64,000 nucleotides of DNA, taken from assembly GCF_007655135.1 (NCBI RefSeq), contig NC_045128.1:2356001-2420000 (forward strand), read 5' to 3'. The number at the start of each line of letters is the position of its first letter. Within the stretch, counting starts at the first letter, position 1. A program made the translations under genes and the position numbers. The stretch comes from Punica granatum. Its lineage: Eukaryota > Streptophyta > Magnoliopsida > Myrtales > Lythraceae. The notes under the pieces were generated by a model. It made no database searches. It saw only the letters and a list, made by a program, of their open reading frames with translations, and had not been told where the DNA came from. Of the stretch, positions 1 through 12,600 are shown piece after piece.

Positions 1-40
1 ATGCCCCTCATTTTCAGTAGAGTGCAGAATCAGGTGGTCC

Positions 41-62
41 GGGGGGGGGGGGGGGGGGGGGG
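41..62. repeat. 22-bp G homopolymer in a C3H41 intron
   Basis: An uninterrupted run of 22 G on the plus strand lies inside what should be an intron of the minus-strand CCCH/RRM gene, so it is a C tract in the transcript. Runs of this length are rare in plant DNA and are also a typical place for sequencing or assembly length errors. Confidence 0.9.
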
Positions 63-218
63 AGACATTTATCTTGCATGAAGAAAACATGCCTTCGTGA
101 CAAGTGTTGATATATTGTCAATCATCTTAAACCCTCTCAACGGACCTCCATTTTATCGAAAATGTTATCACAAGAAAACCGTTTAACAGGACAAACTAAA
201 AATAAAACTAGGACAGAC

Positions 219-2874
219 CTGTTTTGCAAGTTTATCCAACTGCCGCTTGAAGTCGCTCCGTTTCCGGTCCAGCATTTCTTGCTTCTTGCGAAGCTCTTCC
301 TTCAATTGCTCCAACTCCAACTTCTTTTGCAAAGGAGATGGAACCTTTGGGCTACTAGCAGCAGGCAATTTAGATTGGTCGCCATGAGAAGCAGAAGTAT
401 CGCGTGATGGAACATCACCAGCCTTTGGAGCAGCAGGCTGGATATTGTCTTTCCCTCTACTGGGAATAGACAAAGCAGTTGGAATTGAACTAGAAGTTGC
501 ACCACGGGGAGTTGAAGATACACCAGCAACACCATTTATTCCATCATCCACTATACTATCACGATTAGCCCACCAAAGTTTGATGAAGCGATTACCCATC
601 ACAGCATCAGGTGCCTTTAGAGCAGCTTCTGCCTCCTCCCTCTTTGAGAACTGAACAAAAGCCCGTTCACTGTTTGTTGGAATGTAAATGTCAATAACCT
701 TCCCGAATTTCTGAAAGTGAGCAAGAAGAGCATCCCTTCTATTGTTCTTTTGCGGAATGCCATTGACAAATAAAGTACGCAATGCCTTTTGAGTTGGCTT
801 TCTCGTCAAGCGCATGGTATCACTTTGTGCCCTGGATGAATCTAGAGCTTTAGGGTCGGCATCCTCAGCCATAACCTTCTTTCCACGGTTGGAATTGCCT
901 GGACCGTTGCCTAAAGCCTCCTGATTTCCTGCAACCTCATTTCGACCATTATCTGAAGTACCCATTCTCATTGAAGTTTTCCCTTTCGAACTTCCAATTC
1001 TTCCCCAGATAGATGAACTTGTGCTCTGCGAACCAACAGGAAGAGCAGTTCTGTCTTGCCTTTCAAAAGCAGCAGCTTCATTCATCTGGTTTTCGGAAGC
1101 ATCACCATTAGACAAGGATACAGCTTCATCAACTGGGGACGAGCGTAGAGCAACGAGAGCAGATGATGTTTCTGGACCATTATTATTCCACAGCGGTTGA
1201 TCAGGATCATAGAGATCAGCTCCAGCAGCATTAGCAGGCTCGGAATATGCTGATTTGAAAACCACATCGTCAGCCACTCCATGTTTACCATTTCTGCTGT
1301 GTGTTCCTTTGCTATTCAACATTGAAGTTGAGGCTGCACCAACAGAAGGAAGAGGTCCAGGAATGGCAGGTGCTCCCAGTATGGATCCACTTGAAAGTGA
1401 TACAGGAAGGTTGAATTGTGATAGGCTCTGCAGATCAAAATGCACTAAGTGATTTTCCAAAATCCCCAAATAAACGATAAAGAAAAACAAGCATAGCTCA
1501 GGCAGAGCAATTGAGAGTGCAAGCATATCTAACATAATTATACACGACAAATGTGGTAAAACAAGCAATACTACTCATTTGTTTTGGCCGCAGAAGATGC
1601 AAAGAATCCCCGCAACATAAGCAAGCAAAGTTCCTAAAATACGATCCCAAATAAAATGGCATCCCTAATTAATCAGCAGGATGAGAACCTAAAGTACATT
1701 GTCTAAAAAAATATTTCCTCTTTTTACTAAAGAAGCAATAATAACACAAGACAAGTAAAGTCAAAATAATGGATCAGGTAGTTGACCCTGCATGCTTTGA
1801 GCTACTCCTGATAAGACTAAGCATGCTGAATGTGTCGTGAGAATTTCACAGGCGTTTTTCCAAAAAATAGAGGAGACGCTATTACAAGATTGACTATTCC
1901 TACGAAGAGGTTCTAGCATAAAGCAAAATCTATCACGGCAGAAGCAAATACATGAAAAGCCAAAATAAATTGTAGTGGATTATAAAAATTGGTTCTTATA
2001 TATAATATGATAAAAACCACAAAGACAAAAAGAAACTATATGTCGGACAGGCTTAATTAACTTTATTTTCGCTCTGTCGCATTTTGTGCCATTTGCATAC
2101 AGTACACAAATAAGCTCTTAATTGCATATCATATGAACATACCTGAACATCTTCAACAACTATGCGATTGATCCCATGCTCCATAGGGCACATGTCCCCT
2201 CTCAAACAAAATCCGCGCTCCTCAAAATCCCTACATCGCTGTCGAGGGATGCCCAGAGAAGAGCTAATCGCAGGTCTAAATGCACCCTGCAAACCAATGG
2301 AGTGTATGGCATCAATACCACCACTTGGAATTAACCCATAACCACCCCAGGATGCACCCTGAGCATTGGGAATGCTTGGCAGCCCCCTTTCTGGGAACAA
2401 GCCCGGGGGAATGGTTCCTCTTGGGACCATTTGAGAAGCGAGATCCAGAGATTTAAATCTATTATTGCGATGGTTCCAAGCACCAGAGTCCCTTCCTCTT
2501 CCCCTACCGACACCGACTTCTCCCAAATATGTTTGGTTTGCCCTATTTCTCTGGTTTGATTCGAAAGGTCTTTTTCCAAACTTCCCGGGGAAATGTTTCT
2601 CAGAAGGCGCAGAATTATTCCATGATTGACTAGTCTGAGATCCACTTTCCCTAAAAGCATGTCCATTTTCAAAAGATCTATTCTGCTTTCTATATGGCCT
2701 TGCAGAAATGTTTTCTACAGCATCTTTATCGGAAGACTGAGAACGTGTCTCTCGCCGACGATGCTTGTGGTTGCGATCGTCGTCGTCGTCATCACTAATT
2801 TCCTTTTCAGGATCGCTTGCGTAGTCAGACGCTGATAGATTTCCTGACTTTGGAGAAGAAATTTTCAGCACCAT
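219..2874 (-). CDS. C3H41: CCCH zinc finger and RRM RNA-binding protein, C3H41-like, 5' part only
   Basis: Two coding exons lie in the window, 2874-2143 (244 codons) and 1427-219 (403 codons). They join in frame with GT-AG borders, and a further donor after 219 sends the rest of the gene off the left edge. The first exon opens with an acidic and RS/KH-rich stretch, then an Arg/Asn-rich region, and ends in one C-X8-C-X5-C-X3-H finger at about residues 214-233. The second exon carries an RRM at about residues 460-540, with the RNP2-like core LFVNGI and the RNP1-like core RAFVQF, and then a charged coiled coil at about 610-647. This order matches the plant C3H41 family, relatives of animal RBM26/27, which are nuclear RNA-binding proteins. 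The exact role is not known from sequence. The start at 2874 is chosen because it follows a 5' leader acceptor and begins the conserved N-terminus. The family is usually near 900 residues, so about 250 are missing here. Confidence 0.9.
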
Positions 2875-4275
2875 TGGATCTTGTCCAGTAGATGGAATGT
2901 CAAATATCTAGAGACTTTTCGCATCCAAACTCTAATAATGAAGATGTTGCAATAAATTAAATTTGATTCCCTTGAATAAGTTCACCACTCGTATGAACCT
3001 AGAAACATGAACAAGACATGGTAAGCAACAAATAAATGCTCTGATGGGGTAAAAAAATCTTCTTATAGAATATAAACAAGCTACAAGCAGTAACATGTAA
3101 AAGACATAGAAGAAAAGGATATGGTTTCCTTTCAGAAAAGCAGGAGAGAAAATGAGCTACATGTAATCACAATAGCGTGTCCCTTTCATCAGAAGTTATC
3201 CAAGAGAAAAAAAACATCCGGATCATATCTTTTAGTTGCATCGTCGGACAAAAACAGAGAATTTGACTCGTGCTCATTCGCGGAAGACGAAAAGCCTTGA
3301 AATGAGAATCCCATCCAATCCCCCAAACCCCCAGACACTTGGTAACTGATTAATGATAATCTAGGAGATTCTCCATGACGTTAGACAAGGTTCTAAAAGT
3401 TGCATGCTAACCTAGCCTTCGCCTCCAAAAGCACTTAATTTGATTAAGGAAAGGTGCAAGTGGAAAAATTCAAGTGGGCAAAACTATCATATGCCCATTA
3501 ATAATTAGAAACAGTACAATCACGTCACAGGTGAATATCCAACATTTCTTGAATAATCTTGCAGCTCCTTCATTCTAATATTCCGAAGATACAACAACAA
3601 CTGAGTTGAACTACTGGAACAATTATGGCTAGCCATGTGATGGGCAATACAGAGGAGTATCAGTCAATCGAACAATTAAGCTCAAAAGCAAGTGCATTGA
3701 CGGACGGAATGCTTGAGATACATGAAATTAGTCAACCTAAACCACTCTGTCTAAGTTAATCAACAGTAATCGAGGATAACTAATGCAGCGGAATCGGGCA
3801 GACCCAGAGAAACCCAAGAACGATTGCTAAAACCTCACCAGATGCCCTAACTAGAACAGTCTAATAGAAAGATAACAGCCTAGGTTATGGGCGGAAATCA
3901 AGAGATAAGAGGAGCACGGTTACGGAAGCCTTACGGGATGTTGAAGAAGGATCGAGACCAAATGCGAATTGCAGCGCCCTACGGCCAAAGTCCGATGGCA
4001 GCTCGCCGGCGGATGAATGGCGGGGGAACAGTTATAAGCAGGGAGCCACGGAGGCGCTCGGTCGCGGGAATCCAGCGACGGAATCGAAAGGGGCGGCGGC
4101 TGATTGAGGGATTGCAGGGGAGGAGGTGAGGGTTAGAGAGAGAGGGAGAGAGGGAGGGAGGGAGAGGTTCGCTCCGTCTGTGGAGTTCTCTTCTGAGTTG
4201 TGGCTTTGGAGCTCTGAAAGAGAAGGAGAAGGAGGAGGAGAAGAAAGCAAGCAAAACCCTTTTTTTTTTTTTTTG
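2875..4275 (-). promoter_or_regulatory. 5' leader with a long leader intron and a CT-rich promoter-proximal tract of the C3H41-like gene
   Basis: No coding potential fits here. On the minus strand a CT-rich tract (seen as GA-rich at about 4125-4260) is followed by a likely non-coding first exon. A good donor (CCC/GTAAGG) lies near 3935 and an acceptor (TTATTAG) lies near 2934, about 60 bp before the ATG. This implies a leader intron of about 1 kb, a common arrangement in plant RNA-binding protein genes. A 15-base T run sits at about 4261-4275. Exact transcript ends cannot be seen. Confidence 0.5.
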
Positions 4276-5120
4276 GCAGAGAGAGAGAGAAGGGGGTGGA
4301 AGAAGGTCCAACCTAAAAAAATAAAATAAAATAAATAAATAAATAAAATTAAGAGATGAGGAGGATAATGGGATTATGGGACTTCCGCTCTTTGAAAGGA
4401 AAAACTCATTTTGATTTTTATTCCAATTTTATTCCAATGAATAACATTAAAAAGAATTAAATTATGCCCAAATAAGTAAAATTCCAATTGTTAGGGATAG
4501 AAAAGGCAATTCGTGGAGTACTTTCGAGTCTTCGACATTCTAGTCTTTGCACAATTGAATCGGAAGCCCCTATTGCGAGCGGTGCTTCATTGTCATAGAT
4601 TTGATCGTAAGTCGAATCGGGATCGTTATATTTTTGTTTGAAAGGACAGGAATAGGTTGATATTGTCGCAGAAGAAAAACAAAAAAAAATTATTAATGGG
4701 GAAAAAAGTGCAATGAGGAGGTAGTTTTCTCATTTTCTAAGAAAAACGGAAAGGGAAGGAATATATAAAATTAATTTCAATGGAAATAAAAACAATTTTC
4801 CAAACACAGGAGAATGTTGTGATTAAATAATTGGAGCATGACCTTAAAGCTCTGTCGAGCTCATAAGAAATTGTTGCATGCAGCTCACAAGAAATCGTTG
4901 GATGAAGCAGCCGATATTCGATTTTTAAGTCGACAAACAGATAATTGCGATTGCTTGAATATGACATAAAATAAACATTTTTAAATATGCTTTTACACTT
5001 ATTTTATTAAGATTTTCATTAGCCTATTTTCCATAATAATTAAAGTCGAGGAAAAAAATCAATTGACTAAACTCTCATGCCATGTTTGGTATGGAAAAAT
5101 GAAAATGTCTTAGGATCGAA

Positions 5121-5154
5121 CTAGATAATTACCCGCACTTCACCGCGAGTCTAA
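5121..5154 (-). mobile_element. Possible Helitron 3' terminus
   Basis: Read on the minus strand, a hairpin with 5-bp arms (CTCGC / GCGGG, one G-T pair) is followed by seven bases and then CTAG, with T as the next base. A hairpin 7-12 bases before a terminal CTRR, with insertion before T, is the known 3' signature of Helitrons. No 5' TC end or helicase remnant was identified, so element length is unknown. Confidence 0.3.
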
Positions 5155-6132
5155 AAAATGCATCGAATGATTTGAAAATTTGTAAATGACATTAAATAAT
5201 GGAGAACATAATGAAATTTTAAGGAAATAAAAATAATGTCATTTTATAAGTTTGTGAAAATAAATTAGCAATGAAACTAATTTTCATGATTGGATCTTCT
5301 TATGTGGGTAAAGAGAGAAAAAGCATTTTGCCCAAAAAAGAGAGAAATAAGTATTACCTATAAGTATAAGCCATAAAAAGATACAATAAATAAGTGACAA
5401 TATTTTCGTGATGTTTTATTTGTTTGGGAGCGGTAAAGGTTTGCTTGCCATAAGTGAAAATATTTATCCACATAGAGATCAATCTAGACCAAAATTGGAG
5501 AAAATGACTATTTTTTTTCGAGATAAACGACTTGATCGGTTGATCATGAAATATCAATTACTTGTTGAACCCTGTAAATTGCATGAAAGTAGAACACTCC
5601 AAATTTAGAGTTGAAGAGTTCTATAAAACGTGAAAATTAGAAGAAAAGGAGAAATTAGATATTGGAGAGCGAGAAAGAACATTGCAAATATCGTATTTGT
5701 ATAACTAGTTATTTCAATGCGAAATTTTTCTAGATGAAGTTGAGAAGAAAGCATTTTTCTAAAGATACTAGTCCGACCATAACGACTACATTATTTACAT
5801 CGACTAGTTAATCGAATTATCCATTATCTTGTTTGGATTGGACTAAAAATAATTTGGAACAAAGAAGAATTTTAAGGAGATTGTATAAAAAAAAAAAAAA
5901 AAAAGAAACTGGCGAGGGGCTCCCCCTCGTCCCAAAGTCTATCTCCAATTCTTAATTTTTATTTTCTTTATCCTTAATTTTTTTTTCTCTTCCAAATTAA
6001 TCAATCCACTCGAAAAAATATATTATAGTTGGAGTGTGGTACGAGCAAATTAGGCCATGCTAATGCTTGGGTATATTTTTTTATTACATATAAATATACA
6101 AATAAGAAAAAGAAAAAAAAAAAAAACAAAGA

Positions 6133-6134
<2 letters not shown>

Positions 6135-6167
<33 letters not shown>

Positions 6168-6174
6168 CATACAA
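6135..6174. repeat. (TA)n microsatellite grading into (CATA)n
   Basis: About 13 TA units are followed by three CATA-type units. It is flanked by A-rich low-complexity sequence. Confidence 0.85.
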
Positions 6175-6870
6175 AAAAAAGGCAATGAAAATGAAAATAA
6201 AAATAAAAGACGGAAAAACATGGAATTGACAAGTGGTAATTTGAACAACAGATTTAGATTATTAAAAGATCCTTGGATTATTTTGTGCACTCCTTCCCTT
6301 ACCTTGCAATGGCCTTTGAATTAGAAACTAGAAAGATGCTTGGCATGAAGTAAGGACAAGCTTTAGGCAGCTCAACCAAAGGAAACATTGCTTAGAGCAG
6401 ACCACACATAAAAAGCTTAAACGACTGTTTTCGATTTAGTTTACTTTGCCGGTAACTATTTCAGACCATATAGACCATTTTGTACAGCAATTATGTTTCA
6501 TTCCGTTCCATTTTTTCCTGACCGAATATGATCTATTAGATCGAAGCGGAAGACAACTTCCAACCACAAATGCACCTTAGGGGCATTCTGAGACCGAACT
6601 CATATATACATGAAGGCGAGAACAACAATGGACCACAAGCCTCGATCCTATCAATGTCTTTGCTTGTTCAGAATGGCTGCGAGGTACTTAAAAACATTTC
6701 TCCGTGCAGCTTTGGTGCCGACTGCTCTCCATATTTCTTATAGCATCTCCTCTCGTATAGCCTGACATGGATCAAAATGAGTCGGGTCAAGAAAACATTA
6801 CAAGCAGTCTGGGAGCTATGGTTCCTCTTAAGACAGTCTTAGAGATTGTTTCTGTCCTCTGTAAATTTCA

Positions 6871-8748
6871 TCACTTGGAAAGCTTTTCCTTGTGCCGAGA
6901 AGTAGCTTTGCAGATCCCTTCGATAATGTACTTGCAAGATGACCTGTTCGGGGCAAAACCCATTTTCAGCAACCGTTCCTGCAGCTCCATCAGCCTCTTC
7001 ACATCTCCTTCCTCAGAAACAACCTGAATCAATGCATTACAACATTCGGGATCAAGAACTCCAAATCTCACAGCAAACACGCTCAGTATAGATTCAGCTC
7101 TAACGACATTCTTTTCCTTGCAGTATCCGTGGACTAGTGCCCTGCATATTTCTTCATCAGGTAAAACTCCACGTGCATTCATTTCTTCCATCAGCGACTC
7201 ACCCTCTTTGCTCCTTCCCATTCTAGTCAAGCTCCCGATGAGAGCTTTATATGACCCAAGATTGGGCACAATCCCCTTCCCAGCCATTTCAGCTTTTAAA
7301 ATTAGCACCTCATCGGCAAAGCTGCTCTTGCAGAGAGACTCAATCAGTTTACTATAGATATGCACATTGGGAACATAACCTCCAACAGATATTCTTTTGA
7401 GGAAATTCTTGGCCGCAAATGGATGGTTGTCATCACAAAGCGCAACTATCAAATAATCATAGATATCCCTAGAGACCGAAACTCCGAACCGCTCAAGCTC
7501 CACGACCAAATTCAGGGCAGCAATCAACTTACCCTCTTTGCCATATCCTTCAATAAGCACCCGACAAGTGAAATAGTCGGGACAAATCCCACCCCTGATA
7601 ATTTCGTGCAGCAGCAGCTTCGATTCCCTCATCTTCCCCTCCTTACAGTAAGTATATATCAGAGTGTTATAAGCCACAATATCGGGATCCAATCCGTTTT
7701 GAAGCATCCGATGGAAGAGCTTATGAGCCTCCCTAACCCTGCCAGCCCTGCAGAGCCCGTTAATCAATGCTGTGTGTGAGATCAAATCAGGAGCGACTCT
7801 CCGGACACACATTATTCTGTACAAATCAAAAGCATCCTCCAACCTTCCCTTTCTACAGTAACTATTTATCAGTGTATTATATGTCACTATGTCGGGATCG
7901 AATCCTTCTTCCTCCATCCTCTCCAAGAACTCGTTCACCTTATTGACATCCCCTTCTCGGCACAGAACATTCGTCAGGATGTTGAACGTGTGGGAGTTCG
8001 GGGAAACCCCGACCCTCCCCATGGTCCTATAAACTACCCAACACTGCTCGAGACAATTCATCTTCAGCAACTTATCGATCAGGAAATTGCAAGAAATCAC
8101 GCTCGGGGCAAAACCCGACTCGGCAGTCTTCAGGAACGCCCTGAAGCCTTCCCTGACCAAACCCAATTTCACATAAGCCTTGATGAGGATGTCAAAAACA
8201 ACCGGGTCCCAGTAACACTCCTTAGAAGACAGGACTAAAACCCGGAAAATGTCATCTTTCCGCGATTCGCTCCTACCCGATTTGATCAGCTCCGACAACA
8301 ATGCCATAGCTTGTCCGAATTGTCTGGACCAGGAGAGTATATGAACTGTGAGACAGTAATTATAAACGCCGGGACCAACCCCCAAATCATTCTTGACCCA
8401 GTTGAAGAAATCGAGGGCCGAGGAGTAATCGGACTGGCACCGGAGCAATACCCGGGAGATCTCGCTGCTGCTCAGGTGGGGCAAGAGGGGGGATAGCTCA
8501 ACTCGGAGGAGGGCAAGATCGTGCTTTGGCTGCTTGAGGGATGAGCAGATGAGGTCGACCAACTGAGTGGGGTTCTGGGTCGGAGGCAGGAGGTGGTACA
8601 GTGGATTCCGGTGAGAGCTTGGAAGGGTTTGGAGGGAAGAAGGAGAGGAGGACGGAGGTGAGATCGATGTGGAGAAGTAGGCGCGGAAAGGCGGGGATTT
8701 GAAGGATATGAGGATTCTGTTGACCGGAGAAAGAGAGGTCCGTTTCAT
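6871..8748 (-). CDS. P-class pentatricopeptide repeat protein, At5g40400-like
   Basis: A single uninterrupted frame of 625 residues, typical of intronless plant PPR genes. The first 60 or so residues are rich in Ser, Arg and Pro and poor in acidic residues, as in an organellar transit peptide, probably mitochondrial. From about residue 150 to the C-terminus there are roughly twelve tandem 35-residue helix-turn-helix motifs. Many have the classic P-type spacing, for example VTYNTLINSYCRKGRLEDA and VAYNTLIYTYCKEGKM. No E, DYW or SMR domain follows, so RNA binding for processing, stabilisation or translation of an organellar transcript is expected rather than catalysis. Overall order and N-terminal motif (YHLLPPTQNP, then EISRVLLRCQSD) recall Arabidopsis At5g40400, whose RNA target I do not know. 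The start at 8748 is the first Met after a stretch without open frame. Confidence 0.93.
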   Translation of the reverse strand: MKRTSLSPVNRILISFKSPPFRAYFSTSISPPSSSPSSLQTLPSSHRNPLYHLLPPTQNPTQLVDLICSSLKQPKHDLALLRVELSPLLPHLSSSEISRVLLRCQSDYSSALDFFNWVKNDLGVGPGVYNYCLTVHILSWSRQFGQAMALLSELIKSGRSESRKDDIFRVLVLSSKECYWDPVVFDILIKAYVKLGLVREGFRAFLKTAESGFAPSVISCNFLIDKLLKMNCLEQCWVVYRTMGRVGVSPNSHTFNILTNVLCREGDVNKVNEFLERMEEEGFDPDIVTYNTLINSYCRKGRLEDAFDLYRIMCVRRVAPDLISHTALINGLCRAGRVREAHKLFHRMLQNGLDPDIVAYNTLIYTYCKEGKMRESKLLLHEIIRGGICPDYFTCRVLIEGYGKEGKLIAALNLVVELERFGVSVSRDIYDYLIVALCDDNHPFAAKNFLKRISVGGYVPNVHIYSKLIESLCKSSFADEVLILKAEMAGKGIVPNLGSYKALIGSLTRMGRSKEGESLMEEMNARGVLPDEEICRALVHGYCKEKNVVRAESILSVFAVRFGVLDPECCNALIQVVSEEGDVKRLMELQERLLKMGFAPNRSSCKYIIEGICKATSRHKEKLSK

Positions 8749-9617
8749 TAGAGGGAGAGGGAAGAGCTGCGAAGAAGAAGCAGCGACGAGCAGTCTGACG
8801 CTTCCGTGGCGGTCAGTTCAGTGCTTTTGGTTCGGTCTCACTGTGCTGTGCATAATTATCAAAAGGTCCCTCATACTTTTTGATAATCTACAAAATGGTC
8901 CATTTCCAGGAAACCAAACCTAGGAGGAGCTCAACACTTAAAAGGGTCCCCGGTCGGAATCCTTCCCTGGAACGACGGTGAAGATAAGTCACTGACGTTG
9001 GAAAAGGTCACCGGATCAAATTCCCAGTGGCCATATCAGAAGGGATTTGATTAAAGGAGCCAATCGGCTCATCCTAGAGGAACTTGAACTGTTCCCCGAG
9101 AAGCTCTACCCTTTGTTTTCCGTATAAGAGGACGAGCCGGGGCCACCTAGAGACGGAGCTCAACTTCGTGCTGCTGTGGGTCGTCTCGATCTCAAGTCAA
9201 CCACGAGTCCGAGCTCAACTTTGCCCGGGGTGCATCAAGATTAATCGAGGTTGCAGTCTGACTTGCCCGAGGTTAACCCCGATGTCCAACTCTTTGACCC
9301 CGCCTATGCACATTACCCTTGTCTGATCTGACTTAGCCACTTTAGCTCGGATGGACCGTTAACGAGCAGAGGGTATGACACGATTATGATTTGGGGCATT
9401 TCTAGAACAAGAAGAAAAATTAGGAACTTGCTCTTAGTTGCACATAATTATGGAAAATTAAACCGGCAATTCACTGGATGAAACCGACATCGAAGGAGAC
9501 AAGGAAAGATCGACCAGAAAATGATTACAGGTTACATTACATTCAACATACACGTCTACTCTACAAACAGAGAAAGGAAGATAAGATGGATTCCTCGTTC
9601 TCGTAGAGGGCCGGAAT
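8749..9617. other. Spacer between the PPR start and the RST1 3' end, no gene seen
   Basis: The part next to 8749 is the promoter and leader of the PPR gene. Segment 8930-9400 is less AT-rich than its surroundings and reads like an old transposon fragment, but it has no long frame, no terminal repeats and no motif I recognise. The last 150-200 bases before 9617 are probably RST1 3' UTR. Confidence 0.5.
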
Positions 9618-12600
9618 CTAAGGAGAGGAAGTAATCGCAATGTCAGCAAGCCTAATCTGCTTCTCTAGGGGCAAATACTTCTTCAAGCAGACGCAGGTGC
9701 CGTGCATTACATGGAGTAGAGAAAGAGCCAAACCACACTCACTCGGGTCGATCTCTTGATCCCCTGGAACCTCTTCCCTTGTGCCCGTGAGCCAGCAGTG
9801 CAGTCGTTCTGTGGATGCCCAGAGAGTGGAAGTGAGACGTTCCGCAATGGATTCCCAAGCCGGGACTGCTAGGAGGGAGGCAAGGGTGACGGGCAGATCA
9901 CTCAACACACTGACCCTGTCCAGTATCAGAAGCGGCATGTACTTGGAAAAGCTACCTGATAGCAGGCCAACGAAGAGAATTGCCTGCCCCAATATCAACT
10001 CCTCAGTATCAGAAAATCATGAACAGCTACTGCATTATGATTTGAACATGAACAGTTACCGGGAAAAGATTCAACAGACACCATTCCTCTTGACAATCAA
10101 ATGAACTACTACTGCATTATGATTTGAACATCAGGGTTCGGCAGTATGACTACGAGAGAGATTCGTATGTGGATTTTCAAGAATATTCCTAAAGATCATG
10201 TTGTTCAAATGATGCATATTTAATTTCATCATGGCAAGTATCTGCCAGGTTGAATATATTAGCTAGACACGCTTCTGAAACTCAGGACCATACCGACTAT
10301 CACATATACTTTGTAAAACCTCGTTTTGAAATTTAGCAGTTTGCCTACCGTGGAGGGGTAACTAGAGACACAGCTAATCTCGACCGCATCAACAAGCCAT
10401 TGCCTTTTAACACTTCCTTCGGCATGTTGCAAAGCAGCCACTACTTCAGTAAGCACATTCCAGATAACTGCATAAGAATGTAATATAACAAATTAGCTTC
10501 AGGAGTTCTCATATTCAAGAAGCTCCGCGAATGATTCTAAAGAGAGAGGAAGCTGACCATCTGATTGCATGTTGAGTATTAAAGCCTTCAGTCTCCCTAG
10601 TTCAGCCATTTGGATTGAGCCTGCTTTAACTAACCGTACCTTAAGTTTAAACTTTTTGAGAAACTCTCGTATTTGACCCTCTCCGAGGACTGAATCAACC
10701 TGCAAAGCAGAACAATTTTAGCCCACAATCATAAAAGCTTGTGAAAACTCTACTTCATATGCTTTATCAGCGCAGCTTGTAAATATTAGAAGGATCAGTC
10801 GCTTGATGTGGTATCAAAGTGCAAGTTCTGGTTTTGGGTCTTCCTAGCTGAACATTCCTCTTTAGATTCTCTTTTCTGTTCCTCGTAATTTTAGTTTCAA
10901 ATCTGCTAACACATTTTAAGCCCAGCTGCATGTGACAGAGAGATAACTATGTTTACGTGCATTGCCAGCACATGTCCCACTAAGCTTGAAAAAGCATACG
11001 GAGAACTCTTGCACCTAACAGCCTCATGGGCTCTATGCAATGAATACTGGGTATGCTACTGAAATATATAGCATGTGTTTCAACTGAAAGGAAGAATTTC
11101 AGCAAATTCTTCTGGGATTGGTCAACCAGCCCAGAGAAACCTTCAATTATATCAGAAGATTTAAGTTTCAATAGCAGTTCAATGCAATAATTTTCTGAAA
11201 AACATAACCCAGGCGAGTCTGTAATATTACCTGCAGAAACTTCAACAACCAACCGAGTGGAGCCTTCTCCAAGCATCTTACGGCCTCTGACCACTCTTCT
11301 TCCAAATGGACCCGATCAGCTTCTGTGATTACTTCAGACACATAAGCAGGCAACAAAGAGACAAGCACCTCAACACAGCTTTTAATACCCGATCCATACT
11401 GGAAGAAATCCATAGAAGTTTCCTGCAAACACTGATGGAGACCTTTCAAGCAAGAAATACGTAACAGTTGTTGGTGGTTAGTGATCGGGTCTTCATGCTT
11501 GGTAAGAGGTGAAAAGAAGTCAACAACATCTCTGAGCAACTTCTCAATCCTTGACCCAGAGAACATTTTCACCAAGTCAGCAAGATGGAGGAGCAAGCAG
11601 GACTGTAATCTGGCTTCAAGTGTCCTGAACCGAGACAGGTCGGAGAGCTCGTCTAGTAAAGTTAAAAGCTGATCGAAATGGGATGCCTGAGCTATCGAGA
11701 AGAGTAGGCATTCCTCCCTTAAAGTCCCACTCTCAGGAGCCAAAGAGGGCAAACCATCCCCGGCTTCAGCCTCGTACCTCATGTAGCGCCTTACAACTGC
11801 TCCCCAATCCAAGTTTGGTAATCTTGGAGCTTCTGAAAGGCACTTCATGACAGATCTTAGAGTTTTTAAATTCGCACAAGGACCCCCCTGGAGTAAAGAA
11901 AATTGAAATACAGAGATTAAGATTCATATAAATTACTCTAAAAACAATAAGATATATTAAAAAAAAATTGACAAGAAATAAACCCAGATAACTTTTTTGG
12001 TCTAGCAAGCGGAAAAAATTGCAGAGTCTAAATAAATAAGAAAATTATTTTTACTATCACATTAATATAAAAATTATATATTTCTGATGGCTTGGACAGG
12101 CACGAGTCTACAATTCATTTTGAGTGGGTGGGCTCGAAAGAAGAAGAAGCCCAACCCAGGCCTGGGAAAAAGGGTCCAGGTCTCGGTTCAGCTGCAATCA
12201 GGTCTATAAACAAACTTAAAAGAAAAAATCACCTGGGGAGCTGCAGCTGTATGATCAAGATTGATTAACCACAAAGACAGCTTCATGACAACACTATCAT
12301 TGGAAAATGTCTGAGAAGCGGCCCGGGAGCTAGAATTCTCGTGCAGATTATAACCTTGACTGTTTAGCACTTCCTTGGACCATAAACTGTGTCGAAGTAG
12401 TGAAAGTGCCCATGCAGCATAATGTTGCAGTTGACGGTCCTCAGAGTTTTGTGCTACTAGAAATATCTCTTGCAGCATTGATGTTAACGGTACCTCGCAA
12501 ACAGGGCTTGAATGAAGAGGACCCATAATATGAGAAGATTCCTGCTGAAGATATATGAAAGATTAGCAACACAAAGATAAACAATGCCCTTGGGCAGCCG

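Larger units (their letters stand above)
4276..6870. other. Intergenic spacer, AT-rich, no gene seen
   Basis: The spacer lies between the start of the C3H41-like gene and the stop of the PPR gene. It holds (AAAT)n-like sequence at 4319-4348, a possible Helitron 3' end at 5121-5154, an 18-base A run near 5888 and a (TA)n microsatellite near 6136. Small open frames are short and low in complexity. The 3' UTR of the PPR transcript probably occupies the last few hundred bases. Confidence 0.6.

Noticed and set aside
183..1568. 461-residue minus-strand frame taken as one exon with its own Met
   Set aside because: The first 47 residues are intron. An acceptor at 1428-1433 joins the rest in frame to the CCCH exon, and the last 12 residues lie past a GT donor at 218.
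7360..7779. 139-residue plus-strand frame and other plus-strand frames between 6871 and 8748
   Set aside because: They are antisense to the PPR coding sequence, which explains the open frames.
10499..10557. RST1 stop at 10499 as the true end of the protein
   Set aside because: An in-phase GT donor at 10557 gives [13 protein letters not shown] and continues through two more exons that match the known RST1 C-terminus.
10980..11294. Possible extra RST1 exon with a 104-residue frame
   Set aside because: No combination of acceptor and donor keeps phase with the neighbouring exons, and joining 11231 directly to 10699 gives a smooth protein in frame.
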